Below are positions 7,322 to 15,756 of a stretch of 64,000 bases of DNA, one piece after another. Positions within the stretch are counted from its first letter, which is position 1; every line of letters starts with the position of its first letter. The DNA lies in the NCBI GenBank assembly GCA_036269075.1, contig DATASX010000120.1, forward strand, positions 17,085 to 81,084, written 5' to 3'. This DNA is from Sporichthyaceae bacterium. Its GTDB lineage: Bacteria; Actinomycetota; Actinomycetes; Sporichthyales; Sporichthyaceae. The position numbers and the translations under genes were made by a program. The notes under the pieces were generated by a model. The model was not told the origin of the DNA. It saw only the letters and a list, made by a program, of their open reading frames with translations, and did not search any database.

Positions 7322-8002
7322 GTGCGGCTCGATCCCGGCCCCTCGCGCTGGGCGTTCCCCCCGCTCGAGATCGCCGATCCCACCGGCCTGCTGGCGGTCG
7401 GCGCGGACCTGGAGCCCGCCACCCTGCTGGCCGCCTACCGGTGCGGGGTGTTCCCGATGCCGCTGTCCCGGCGCGGCCGCATCGGCTGGTGGTCGCCCGA
7501 CCCGAGGGGGGTGCTGCCGCTGGACCGGGCGCACCAGTCCCGGTCGATGACCCGCACCCGCAAGCGGTTCGAGATCCGGGTGAACACGGTCTTCGACGAG
7601 GTGGTGCGCGCCTGCGCCGACCCGACGCGGCCGCACGGCTGGATCAACGGGCAGATGCGTCGGGCCTACGCCGAACTGCACCGGACGGGCTGGGCGCACA
7701 GCATCGAGGCCTGGACGCCGGGGGGCACCCTGGCCGGGGGACTGTTCGGCATCTCGATCGGCGGCCTGTTCGCGGGCGAGTCGATGTTCCACCGGCAGAC
7801 CGATGCCTCGAAGGCGGCGCTGCTCGGGCTCTGCGACCTGCTGCGCACCGGACCGGACGATGGTGCCGGGGTCCTGCTGGACGTGCAGTGGACCACCCCG
7901 CACCTGATCTCGCTCGGAGCGCTGGACCTACCGCGGGAGAGTTACCTGCGCCGGTTGTCGGTGGCGCTGGAGCTGGCCGTGCCGGCGGCTTTCGACCGCT
8001 GA
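7322..8002 (+). CDS. aat: Leucyl/phenylalanyl-tRNA--protein transferase
   Basis: Aat adds Leu or Phe from aminoacyl-tRNA to proteins with N-terminal Arg or Lys, marking them for N-end-rule degradation by ClpAP/ClpS. The 226-residue protein has the family landmarks: FPPLEIADPTGLLAVGADLEP, AAYRCGVFPMP, GRIGWWSPDPRGVLPLD, RPHGWINGQMRRAYAELHRTGWAHSIEAW, GGLFGISIGGLFAGESMFHR and LLDVQWTTPHLISLGAL. Length and order are normal. The GTG start at 7322 follows purine-rich GGGGAAGCTGAGG. It lies 37 bp after adenosine kinase on the same strand and probably shares its transcript. Confidence 0.94.
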   Translation: MRLDPGPSRWAFPPLEIADPTGLLAVGADLEPATLLAAYRCGVFPMPLSRRGRIGWWSPDPRGVLPLDRAHQSRSMTRTRKRFEIRVNTVFDEVVRACADPTRPHGWINGQMRRAYAELHRTGWAHSIEAWTPGGTLAGGLFGISIGGLFAGESMFHRQTDASKAALLGLCDLLRTGPDDGAGVLLDVQWTTPHLISLGALDLPRESYLRRLSVALELAVPAAFDR

Positions 8003-8104
8003 GACACGCCGCCGCGTCGTGCGCGGCACGCGCGAATCGGCGCGTCCGGCAGCCCCGGTGGGGGAAGGCATGCGGTTGAATGCGCTGGAGGGAGGTTGTC
8101 GGCG

Positions 8105-9616
8105 GTGGCGACGGATCTGCGTACCAAGCGTGGCCCCGACGGCCTGCCCGCATCCCGCCCGACCGGTCGGTTCCGCATCCCGGTGAGCGTTCCGGCCCGC
8201 TCCGACATCGCCTGGATCTGGGCGACCGCGGTGGCCCTGTTCGCGCTCTACGCGACGGTCTCGATCCGGCTGCACCAGCGGATCCTCAGCAGCGGTTTCG
8301 ACCTCGGGCTCAACGAGCAGGCGGTACGCGGCTGGGCGCACCTCGGGTGGCCGATCGTCGAGCTCGAGGGCCCGGGGATGAATCAGCTCGGCGACCATTT
8401 CTCCCCGGTGCTGGCATTGATCGGCCCGTTCTACCGGCTGTTCCCGACGCCGATCACGCTGCTGGTGGTCCAGGCCGCATTGTTGGCGGTGGCCGTGGTC
8501 CCGCTGGCGAGCTGCGCGCAGCGGTTGCTCAGCAGGCGTGCCGCGGTCGTGGTCGCGGCCGGCTACGGACTGTCGTGGGGGATCGCCGAGACCGTCGGGT
8601 TCGACTTCCACGAGGTCGCGTTCGCGGTGCCGCTGACGGCGTGCAGCGTGGTGGCCCTGATCGACCAGCGGTACGGCGCGGCAGTCGCCTGGGCGCTGCC
8701 GATGCTGCTGGTGAAGGAGGATCTCGGCGTCACTGTCGCGGTTCTTGGCGGGCTGGTGGCCTGGGCCGGCCGACGGCGCCTGGGGCTGGCCACCGCCGCT
8801 GTCGGGATCGCGGCCAGCGCCGTCGAGATGCTGGTGATCATCCCGCACTTCGTGCCGGGCCACACCTTCGCCGCCTGGCGGGTCGCCCACCACGCGACCT
8901 CGCCGCACTTGCTCTGGCCGTTCGTGCGCGCCTACACGGTCGGGCTGTTCCAGCCCCAGGACAAGGTCGTCACGATGCTCATGCTCGTGGCGCCGACCGC
9001 GTTGCTGGCGCTGCGGTCGCGGCTGACCCTGCTGGTGGTGCCGACGCTGCTGTGGCGATTCGGCTCGAGCAATTGGCCGTACTGGGGCACCCAGTTCCAC
9101 TACAACGCGGCGCTGATGCCGATCGTGTTCGGCGCCCTCATCGACACCATGCGGCGTTGGTCCCCGGCACAGGCCGCGACGCGGACGCGGGAGGCCTTGG
9201 CCCTGTCCGCGGGTGTCACGCTGGCGCTCGTGCCGGCACACCCACTTTGGTCGGTGGTCGAGCCGGACACGTGGCGGCACGAGTCCCGGGTCACCGACGC
9301 CCGCGCCATGCTCGCCCAGGTGCCTCCCGGGGTGTGGGTGGCCGCCTCCAACCGCCTGGTGCCGCAGCTGACATCCCGCGATCAGGTGACGGTCTTCGGT
9401 TGGGCGCCCTCGCGACCGAATCCGGAGTACCTCGCGCTCGAGGACGCCGATCCGTTGAACTGGCCGTTCGACTCCCTCGACGACCAGCGGCGGATGGAGA
9501 ACGTCGCGCTGCACCTCGGCTACGTCCAGGTGTTCAAACAGGGCAACTACGTCCTGCTGCACCGTTCGACGAACGACACCCGGCAGTTCCCGCCGCCTCC
9601 GCAGCCCAGTTCCTGA
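8105..9616 (+). CDS. DUF2079 multi-pass membrane protein
   Basis: The protein has about 503 residues and some ten hydrophobic segments beginning near residue 38 (IAWIWATAVALFALYATV). The extracytoplasmic-looking part contains SSGFDLGLNEQAVRGWAHLG and GDHFSPVLALIGPFYRLFP, the signature of DUF2079, a family structurally akin to GT-C glycosyltransferases; donor and acceptor are unknown. Later LLVKEDLGVTVAVLGG and HFVPGHTFAAW also fit. The GTG at 8105 was preferred to the TTG at 8096 because GGAGG lies nine bases before it. It converges on tusA with only a few bases between. Confidence 0.8.
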   Translation: MATDLRTKRGPDGLPASRPTGRFRIPVSVPARSDIAWIWATAVALFALYATVSIRLHQRILSSGFDLGLNEQAVRGWAHLGWPIVELEGPGMNQLGDHFSPVLALIGPFYRLFPTPITLLVVQAALLAVAVVPLASCAQRLLSRRAAVVVAAGYGLSWGIAETVGFDFHEVAFAVPLTACSVVALIDQRYGAAVAWALPMLLVKEDLGVTVAVLGGLVAWAGRRRLGLATAAVGIAASAVEMLVIIPHFVPGHTFAAWRVAHHATSPHLLWPFVRAYTVGLFQPQDKVVTMLMLVAPTALLALRSRLTLLVVPTLLWRFGSSNWPYWGTQFHYNAALMPIVFGALIDTMRRWSPAQAATRTREALALSAGVTLALVPAHPLWSVVEPDTWRHESRVTDARAMLAQVPPGVWVAASNRLVPQLTSRDQVTVFGWAPSRPNPEYLALEDADPLNWPFDSLDDQRRMENVALHLGYVQVFKQGNYVLLHRSTNDTRQFPPPPQPSS

Positions 9617-9619
9617 GCC

Positions 9620-9853
9620 TCAGCGTGCCCGGCGCACCAGGTAACCCGGGGCGCCGTCGGGTCCGGCGCACGGCCCCACCCAGTCCTGCCGGCGCATCCC
9701 GCACCAGGCCGGGATGTCCAGGGCCGCGGCCGGGTCGTCGGCCAGCACGCAGACGAGTTCGCCGATCGACACATCGCCGATGTGCTTCGCGAGTTCGATG
9801 ATCGGTGCCGGGCAGCGGCGGCCCAGCACGTCGAGAGTCAACGCGACGGTCAC
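9620..9853 (-). CDS. TusA-family sulfurtransferase
   Basis: TusA-type proteins carry persulfide sulfur on a single cysteine and relay it to acceptors, for example in tRNA thiolation or cofactor synthesis. The 77-residue protein has RRCPAPIIELAKHIG with the CPAP motif at 14-17, where Cys14 is the sulfur carrier. The GTG start overlaps the TGA of the cysteine desulfurase gene by four bases, so donor and acceptor are translationally coupled. The C-terminal part (DWVGPCAGPDGAPGYLVRRAR) is ordinary for the family. The final acceptor is not evident from the neighbourhood. Confidence 0.88.
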   Translation of the reverse strand: MTVALTLDVLGRRCPAPIIELAKHIGDVSIGELVCVLADDPAAALDIPAWCGMRRQDWVGPCAGPDGAPGYLVRRAR

Positions 9854-10995
9854 AGCCCGTGGACCCCGGCCAGCGCCCGCAGCCGCTCCAGCACGCCGGG
9901 CAGCACAGCGAGGAAACCGTCGACGGTCGCCTCGGTGACGCCGCGGGGCAGCGAGACCCGCACGTTCCCGTGGGACAGCACCCCCATCGCCTCCAGGACG
10001 TGGCTGGGGCGCAGCGTCTGCGCGGTGCACGAGGAACCCGAGTTGACCGCGTAGCCGGCGCGATCCAGTTCCGTGAGCAACGCCTCACCGTCGACGTAGA
10101 GGCAGGAGAACGTGAGCAGGTTCGGCAGGCTGTGGTCCGGGTCGCCGTGCACGACCACGTCCGGGAGCGCGGCCGCGGCCGCCCGGATGCGGTCGGTCAA
10201 CCGACGCAGGCGGGCGTTCTCGGCCTCCGCCTCGCCCGCCACCGCAGCCAACGCCGCCGCGGCGGCGCAGATCCCCGGGACGTTCTCGAAACCGGCCACC
10301 CGCCCGGACTCCCGCTCGGTCTCCGGCGCCGGCGACCGCCAGCGGGCCGAGCGGCGCAGCGCGAGCACCCCGACGCCGGGCGGCCCGCCCCACTTGTGCG
10401 CGCTGGCACAGAGCACCGCCCAGCCGAACGGCACCGGCAGCCGACCCAGCGTCTGCGCGGCGTCGACCAGCAGCGGCACCTCGTTGGCGATCGCGGCGGT
10501 GGCCACCGCGTCCACCGGTTGGACCGTGCCGACCTCATGGTTCGCGCTCTGGAGGCAGGCCAGCGCTGTGCTGGGGTGCAGCGCGCGGACGAACGCCGCC
10601 GCCTCGACCCGTCCGCTCGCCTCGACGTCGACCAGTTCGACCTCGCCGCCGTCCGCCGCGTGCCGGGCCGCGGTGTGCAGGACCGCGGAGTGCTCGACCC
10701 GCGAGACGACCAGTCGGTTGCCGACCCGGGCCCGGCCGCGCAGGACGCCGAGCATGCCGAGTTGGAGCGCGGCGCTGCCGGAGGCGGTGAAGCTGACCTC
10801 GCCGGGGGTGGCGCCGATGACCTCCGCGACGATCTCCCGGGCCGCGTCCAGCCGCATCCGGGCCCGGCGGCCGTCGCGGTACAACCGCGCCGGGTCCGCC
10901 CACCCCGCCTCGACCGCGGCCAACCAGGCCTCCCGGGCCGCCGGGTGCAGCGGCTCGGTCGAGGCCGCGTCCAGGTAGCCGTCGGGCGAGGTCAC
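9850..10995 (-). CDS. Cysteine desulfurase (class V aminotransferase, NifS/IscS-like)
   Basis: This PLP enzyme takes sulfur from cysteine as an enzyme-bound persulfide. Of 381 residues, Lys201 in ASAHKWGGPPGVGVL is the Schiff-base lysine with His200 before it, and Cys323 in NSGSSCTAQT is the sulfur-accepting cysteine. GSAALQLGMLG and LLVDAAQTLGRLPV complete the cofactor pocket. The N terminus (YLDAASTEPLHP) is typical. It is coupled to tusA downstream and lies 4 bp after the serpin stop codon, so the three genes probably form one operon. The GTG start has GGGAGG immediately adjacent, which is unusually tight; coupling from the serpin gene may help initiation. Confidence 0.9.
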   Translation of the reverse strand: MTSPDGYLDAASTEPLHPAAREAWLAAVEAGWADPARLYRDGRRARMRLDAAREIVAEVIGATPGEVSFTASGSAALQLGMLGVLRGRARVGNRLVVSRVEHSAVLHTAARHAADGGEVELVDVEASGRVEAAAFVRALHPSTALACLQSANHEVGTVQPVDAVATAAIANEVPLLVDAAQTLGRLPVPFGWAVLCASAHKWGGPPGVGVLALRRSARWRSPAPETERESGRVAGFENVPGICAAAAALAAVAGEAEAENARLRRLTDRIRAAAAALPDVVVHGDPDHSLPNLLTFSCLYVDGEALLTELDRAGYAVNSGSSCTAQTLRPSHVLEAMGVLSHGNVRVSLPRGVTEATVDGFLAVLPGVLERLRALAGVHGL

Positions 10996-10999
10996 CTCC

Positions 11000-12325
11000 C
11001 TAGTGTGCCCGCGGGTCCGCGACCGTCCCCAGGAACAGCGGCGCCGAGGTCTTGGTGTCCACGATCTCGAACAAGAACGGCCGGTCGACGGTGAAGTTCA
11101 CCGGGGGCGTGGGCGAGACGACCCCCGACAGAGGCACGACCGAGAGGGCGGTCACCGCCGCGGCTTCGGTGCCGTAGCGGTCCACGGAGATCGTCGCCCG
11201 ATGGATCGCCTGGTCGACGTAGAGACCTTCCGTCGAGACGCCGCTCAGGTTGGCCCGGGCCGGGTCGAAACAGTCGGTCACGCCCAACTTCTCCATCAGG
11301 GCTTTCAGATCCGGGGCGCTGTCGAACTGCCACTGCGGCATCGTGACGTTCACCGCAGTGGGCTTCGTCACGCCGGCCGCGGCCAGAACCGCGGGCTTCA
11401 GCAGGTCGCCCGGGTTGTTGGTGCCTGTGGGCCGAATCACCCGCATCGCCAGGCTCCCGCCGAAGTACGGCAGCGTCACGGCCTGCCAGCCCGATCCGGT
11501 CGCGTACCCGAAGTTCGAGGACTTGCTGATCATCGGCAGCTGGACCGGATTCCCGGCAACTTGGAAGTTCTGGCTGCCGGCGTCGTCGAATGCTTTGGTC
11601 CAACTCGCCTTCAGGTAGACCGCGTTCGCCAGGACCAGTCGGGTCGCCGGGTCGAGCTGGTCGAACACCTTCGTGATCCGTCCCGCGGTGTGCTGGGCGG
11701 CCCATTGGTTGATGGCGGCGGCCGCGGCCTGCGGATTGCTGAAGTCCAGGGTCTGCACGTGGCTGCCGAACTGTTCGACCAGCGTCCGCAGGAACGCCGG
11801 CTGATAGGCGTAGCCGGACTTGGCGAACAGGCCGTTCGTCACGGTCAACACTGGCCGTTGCGGTTCGGTGTCGCCCGTCGGAGTCGGAGTCGGAGTCGGG
11901 GTCGACGTCGGCGGGGCGATGTCACCGGTGACCAACTGGCTGGTCAGGGCGTTGAACGCGGTCGCAAAACCGGTCGGCAGGCCGAGAGTCGTCTCGATCT
12001 GCTTCGCGGTGTTGCCGGCCGCGCCCACGTCGAGCATCGCGAACGCCTCGGCAATGCTCAGCGGCGAGAACACCAGGTTCTGCCCCGGCGCCTGCGCCGC
12101 CTCGGCGAAGCGGGCCGCGAAGGCGTCCAGCCCGGCGACCGTCGCCGAAACCGGTGCCCCGCCGGCGGCCGGCAACCGTTGGGCCGCCACCGCCAGGGCG
12201 CCCGGTTCCTCGGCGGTCGGAGCGGGGCCGGCGGTGACCGGGCTCGCGGTCTCGGCCGCCGAACCACACCCGCCGAGCAGCGTCGCGGCCAGGCCGCCGG
12301 CGATCCAGCGTCCGATCCGTCTCAT
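11000..12325 (-). CDS. Serpin-family protease inhibitor, predicted lipoprotein
   Basis: Serpins trap proteases by a suicide conformational change. The 441-residue protein begins with a lipoprotein signal (MRRIGRWIAGGLAATLLGGC, lipobox Cys20), so it is probably tethered outside the membrane. The serpin fold shows in GQNLVFSPLSIAEAFAML, NTAKQIETTLGLP, LVLANAVYLKASWTKAF and FTVDRPFLFEIVDTKTSAPLFLGTV. The hinge GTEAAAVTA at 385-393 is small-residue rich, as required for loop insertion, so it should be inhibitory. The target protease is unknown; the reactive loop is ALSVVPLSGVVSPTPP. A Pro/Thr-rich insert lies at 139-153. It heads an operon with cysteine desulfurase and tusA. Confidence 0.9.
   Translation of the reverse strand: MRRIGRWIAGGLAATLLGGCGSAAETASPVTAGPAPTAEEPGALAVAAQRLPAAGGAPVSATVAGLDAFAARFAEAAQAPGQNLVFSPLSIAEAFAMLDVGAAGNTAKQIETTLGLPTGFATAFNALTSQLVTGDIAPPTSTPTPTPTPTGDTEPQRPVLTVTNGLFAKSGYAYQPAFLRTLVEQFGSHVQTLDFSNPQAAAAAINQWAAQHTAGRITKVFDQLDPATRLVLANAVYLKASWTKAFDDAGSQNFQVAGNPVQLPMISKSSNFGYATGSGWQAVTLPYFGGSLAMRVIRPTGTNNPGDLLKPAVLAAAGVTKPTAVNVTMPQWQFDSAPDLKALMEKLGVTDCFDPARANLSGVSTEGLYVDQAIHRATISVDRYGTEAAAVTALSVVPLSGVVSPTPPVNFTVDRPFLFEIVDTKTSAPLFLGTVADPRAH
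11879..11903. repeat. GGAGTC hexanucleotide tandem repeat coding the serpin Pro/Thr linker
   Basis: Three or more GGAGTC units (plus strand) encode alternating Thr-Pro at about residues 141-150 of the serpin. Such simple repeats change length by slippage, so the linker may vary between strains. Confidence 0.75.
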
Positions 12326-12421
12326 GGGCCACTCCAGTTCTGCTTGCCGTGGTGTCGCGCAGGTGCCTCAAGGACGCAGCCGTGCCTAGTTTCGTTCACC
12401 CGACCCCGCGCGACATGAACG

Positions 12422-12437
12422 GACCTGCGCGCAGGTC
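12422..12437. promoter_or_regulatory. Perfect 16-bp palindrome upstream of ctaC
   Basis: GACCTGCGCGCAGGTC is self-complementary and lies in the divergent region between the serpin gene and ctaC, 16 bases before a possible -10 box TAGGCT (12454-12459). The position suits an operator overlapping the -35 region of the oxidase promoter. The regulator is unknown. Confidence 0.5.
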
Positions 12438-12537
12438 ACAACCGCACCCGGAGTAGGCTGCGCGCGCAAGATCCGGGGTTTTTGGTGCCCTTGGTCCGCT
12501 GCGCCGATTTGCTCGGTCTTGATCGGAAAGGCCCGCG

Positions 12538-13422
12538 TTGCGTCCCTTCGGTCCGCCGCCGCACAGGCGGCCCCGCAGCCCCCGCCGGGCCTTTGGCATC
12601 GGCGCCGCGTTGGCATTCGTGCTGCTCACCTGCACCGGATGCGACACGACCCATCTGCCGAACCTGGCGTTCCCCAACCCCGCGACCAAGGAGTCGCCGC
12701 AGATCATGCTCATGTGGGAGGGCTCCTGGCTCGCCGCGCTGATCGTCGGCGGCGTGGTCTGGGGTCTGATCCTGTGGGCCTGCGTGTTCCACCGGAAGAA
12801 GTCCGAGGACCACATCCCGATCCAGAGCCGGTACAACCTGCCGATCGAAGTCCTCTACACCGTCATCCCGTTCATCATCGTCGCGGTCCTGTTCTTCTTC
12901 ACCGCCCGCGACGAGTCGAACATCCTGGACCTGAAGAAGAAGCCGGACGAGACGGTCAACGTCGTCGGTCGGCAGTGGAGCTGGACCTTCAACTACGTCA
13001 CCGACCAGGCCTACGACGTCGGCACTCCGGCCCAACTGCCGCAACTGTGGCTGCCGGTCAACGAGACGGTTCGGTTCGTTCTCACCTCGCCCGACGTGAT
13101 CCATTCGTTCTGGATCCCGGCCTTCCTGTTCAAGATGGATGTGTTCCCGGGCAAGGAGAACACCTTCCAGCTGACGCCGAACAAGATCGGCGTCTACGAG
13201 GGCAAGTGCGCCGAGCTGTGCGGGACCTACCACTCCCGGATGCTGTTCTCGGTCCACGTCGTCTCGCAGGCTGACTACCAGGCGCACGAGGCCGCACTGC
13301 GAGCCGCCGGGCAGACTGGCAACCTGTGGCAGGGCGTGGTCAACAGTGCCGCGGACCGCGAGCGCGCCTACACCCTCGGGGACCCGTCGATCCCCCCGCC
13401 GCCGGAGGAGAGAACCAAGTGA
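12538..13422 (+). CDS. ctaC: Cytochrome c oxidase subunit II (aa3 type)
   Basis: Subunit II receives electrons at its binuclear CuA centre and passes them to subunit I. The 294-residue precursor has an N-terminal export segment with a lipobox-like LLTCTGC, two transmembrane helices (about 61-83 and 106-126), and a periplasmic cupredoxin domain. CuA ligands are seen in VIHSFWIP and in [12 protein letters not shown] (Cys224, Cys228, His232, Met235). The TTG start at 12538 has GGAAAGG about nine bases upstream. The gene overlaps ctaD by four bases (GTGA). In actinobacteria this subunit works in the bc1-aa3 supercomplex with the qcr products encoded nearby. Confidence 0.95.
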   Translation: MRPFGPPPHRRPRSPRRAFGIGAALAFVLLTCTGCDTTHLPNLAFPNPATKESPQIMLMWEGSWLAALIVGGVVWGLILWACVFHRKKSEDHIPIQSRYNLPIEVLYTVIPFIIVAVLFFFTARDESNILDLKKKPDETVNVVGRQWSWTFNYVTDQAYDVGTPAQLPQLWLPVNETVRFVLTSPDVIHSFWIPAFLFKMDVFPGKENTFQLTPNKIGVYEGKCAELCGTYHSRMLFSVHVVSQADYQAHEAALRAAGQTGNLWQGVVNSAADRERAYTLGDPSIPPPPEERTK

Positions 13423-15158
13423 CCACCGCGGACCAAACCCTGCGGGTTGCGGCTATCCCACGTGAGCGCAAGCGCACGTTGGGCGCGGCAATCATCGAGT
13501 GGGTGACCACCACCGATCACAAGAAGATCGGTTACCTGTACCTGGTCACCTCGTTCGTGTTCTTCATGATCGCCGGCCTGATGGCCATGATCATGCGGGC
13601 GGAGCTGGCCCGGCCGGGCCTGCAGTTCGTGACGGAGGACCAGTTCAACCAGCTGTTCACGATGCACGGCACGATCATGCTGCTGCTGTTCGCGACGCCC
13701 CTGTTCGTCGGCTTCACGAACGTGATCATGCCGCTGCAGATCGGCTCACCGGACGTGGCTTTCCCGCGGCTGAACATGTTCAGCTACTGGCTGTTCCTGT
13801 TCGGCGGGACGATCCTGATGCTGGGCTTCATCACCCCGGGCGGCCCGGCCGACTTCGGGTGGTTCGCCTACACCCCGCTGACCGACGCGGTGCACTCGCC
13901 GAACGTCGGCGCGGATCTGTGGATCATGGGCCTGGCATTGGCTGGCTTCGGGACGATCCTCGGTGGCGTCAACTTCGTCACCACGATCGTGTGCATGCGG
14001 GCGCCGGGCATGACCATGTTCCGGATGCCGATCTTCACCTGGAACGTGCTGGTGACCTCGATCCTGGTGCTGATCGCCTTCCCGGTCCTGGCCGGTGCGC
14101 TGCTGGTGCTCGAGGCCGATCGCAAGATCGGGACCCACGTCTTCGATGCGTCGAACGGCGGCGCCTTGCTCTGGCAACACCTGTTCTGGTTCTTCGGGCA
14201 TCCCGAGGTCTACATCATCGCCCTGCCGTTCTTCGGCATCATCACCGAGATCCTGCCGGTGTTCAGCCGCAAGCCGATCTTCGGCTACAAGGGTCTGGTT
14301 TTCGCGACGCTGTCGATCGCGGCGCTTTCGGTGAGCGTCTGGGCGCACCACATGTACGTGACAGGCGGAGTGTTGCTGCCCTTCTTCGCGTTCATGACAT
14401 TCCTGATCGCGGTGCCCACGGGGGTGAAGTTCTTCAACTGGGTCGGCACGATCTGGCGCGGGGCGCTCACGTTCGACACCCCGATGCTTTGGGCCATCGG
14501 CTTCCTCGTCACGTTCCTGTTCGGCGGCCTGACCGGGATCATCCTGGCCGCGCCGCCGCTGGACTTCCCGCTGTCCGACTCGTACTTCGTGGTGGCGCAC
14601 TTCCACTACGTGGTGTTCGGGACGGTCGTTTTCGCGATGTTCGCCGGGTTCTACTTCTGGTGGCCGAAGATGACCGGCAAGATGCTCGACGAGCGTTTGG
14701 GCAAGATCCACTTCTGGATGCTGTTCTTCGGCTTCCACACCACGTTCCTGGTGCAGCACTGGCTCGGCGCCGAGGGCATGGCCCGCCGGTATGCGGACTA
14801 CCTGGCCAGCGACGGCTACACGACGCTGAACACGATCTCGTCGATCGGGGCCTTCGTTCTCGGCCTGTCCACGATCCCGTTCCTGCTCAACGTAGTCATC
14901 ACCACCAGGCGGGCTCCGCGGGTCACCGTGGACGACCCGTGGGGCTGGGGCCGTTCCCTGGAGTGGGCGACGAGCTGCCCGGCGCCGCGGCACAACTTCC
15001 TGTCGATGCCGCGCATCCGCTCCGAAAGCCCGGCGTTCGACCTGCACCACCCCGAGCTGGTCGGCTCGCACACACACCACAGTGGCCAGGGCGCCACGCT
15101 GCTGGAGGAGATCTACGGCGAGCCGGACGTCTCCGGGCCCGAGGGCGAGAGGCACTAA
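13419..15158 (+). CDS. ctaD: Cytochrome c oxidase subunit I
   Basis: Subunit I holds haem a and the haem a3-CuB site where oxygen is reduced. The 579-residue protein has twelve or so membrane helices and the invariant histidine motifs: [10 protein letters not shown] (haem a), [10 protein letters not shown] (CuB His with the cross-linked Tyr), AHHMYVTG (two CuB His), and HFHYVVFG (haem a3 and haem a). The GTG start at 13419 overlaps ctaC's stop and is served by GGAGGAG at 13404-13410. Earlier in-frame starts would read through ctaC and are rejected. The C-terminal tail ends in a His-rich [11 protein letters not shown] stretch. Confidence 0.97.
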   Translation: MTTADQTLRVAAIPRERKRTLGAAIIEWVTTTDHKKIGYLYLVTSFVFFMIAGLMAMIMRAELARPGLQFVTEDQFNQLFTMHGTIMLLLFATPLFVGFTNVIMPLQIGSPDVAFPRLNMFSYWLFLFGGTILMLGFITPGGPADFGWFAYTPLTDAVHSPNVGADLWIMGLALAGFGTILGGVNFVTTIVCMRAPGMTMFRMPIFTWNVLVTSILVLIAFPVLAGALLVLEADRKIGTHVFDASNGGALLWQHLFWFFGHPEVYIIALPFFGIITEILPVFSRKPIFGYKGLVFATLSIAALSVSVWAHHMYVTGGVLLPFFAFMTFLIAVPTGVKFFNWVGTIWRGALTFDTPMLWAIGFLVTFLFGGLTGIILAAPPLDFPLSDSYFVVAHFHYVVFGTVVFAMFAGFYFWWPKMTGKMLDERLGKIHFWMLFFGFHTTFLVQHWLGAEGMARRYADYLASDGYTTLNTISSIGAFVLGLSTIPFLLNVVITTRRAPRVTVDDPWGWGRSLEWATSCPAPRHNFLSMPRIRSESPAFDLHHPELVGSHTHHSGQGATLLEEIYGEPDVSGPEGERH

Positions 15159-15162
15159 CAAA

Positions 15163-15558
15163 GTGAAGGTCGAAGGAAACGTCTTCGCCGGGATGGGCAT
15201 CTTCGTCGCTCCGGTCATCCCGATCTACTGGCACTACTCGCAGGACCCGACGGGCACGGCAGCACTGGTCATGACCTTCGGCCTGTGCTCGCTGGTCGCC
15301 TTCTACCTCCTGTTCACCGCTCGCCGCATCGACGCGCGCCCCGAGGACGACCGCAACGCCCTGATCGAGGACGGCGCCGGCGAGCAGGGCTTCTACAGCC
15401 CGTACAGCTGGTGGCCGTTGGCGCTGGCCGCGAGCGGTGCGATGGGCTTCCTGGGCATCGTCATCGGCTGGTGGATGTTCATCCTGGCGGTGCCCGCCTT
15501 CGCGCTGTCCGCCTTCGGATTCTGCTTCGAGTACTACCGCGGCGAGCACGCTCACTGA
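15163..15558 (+). CDS. ctaF: Cytochrome c oxidase subunit IV (actinobacterial CtaF)
   Basis: CtaF is the small actinobacterial oxidase subunit. The 131-residue protein has four hydrophobic helices and the family landmarks VKVEGNVFAGMGIFVAPVIPIYW at the start, EDDRNALIEDGAGEQGFYSPYSWWPL in the middle, and FGFCFEYYRGEHAH at the C terminus. The GTG start at 15163 lies four bases after the ctaD stop, with GAGGGCGAGAGG as ribosome site. ctaC, ctaD and ctaF form one operon; ctaE is separate, behind trpD-side genes, as is common in actinobacteria. Confidence 0.93.
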   Translation: MKVEGNVFAGMGIFVAPVIPIYWHYSQDPTGTAALVMTFGLCSLVAFYLLFTARRIDARPEDDRNALIEDGAGEQGFYSPYSWWPLALAASGAMGFLGIVIGWWMFILAVPAFALSAFGFCFEYYRGEHAH

Positions 15559-15756
15559 TTTCGGTCAAGACACGCCAGAGACAGCGCAATCGGTGGGGTT
15601 GGTAACAAATCCGACCCGCCCCCCGATCCGAATTCGGAACGTAAGCTTTGGCCCGAACGGCTGCGCACGTATTTGCGGTGCGGCACCGAAGGGCCACCGA
15701 ATGCGTGGCGTGTGCGATCGGCGTCCTCAAAGCGCCCGGACTGGTCAGGGTGAGAT

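Noticed and set aside
15559..15756. Possible ECF-sigma promoter (GGAAC) before the L,D-transpeptidase gene
   Set aside because: No matching -10 element at the right spacing was found, so no call was made.
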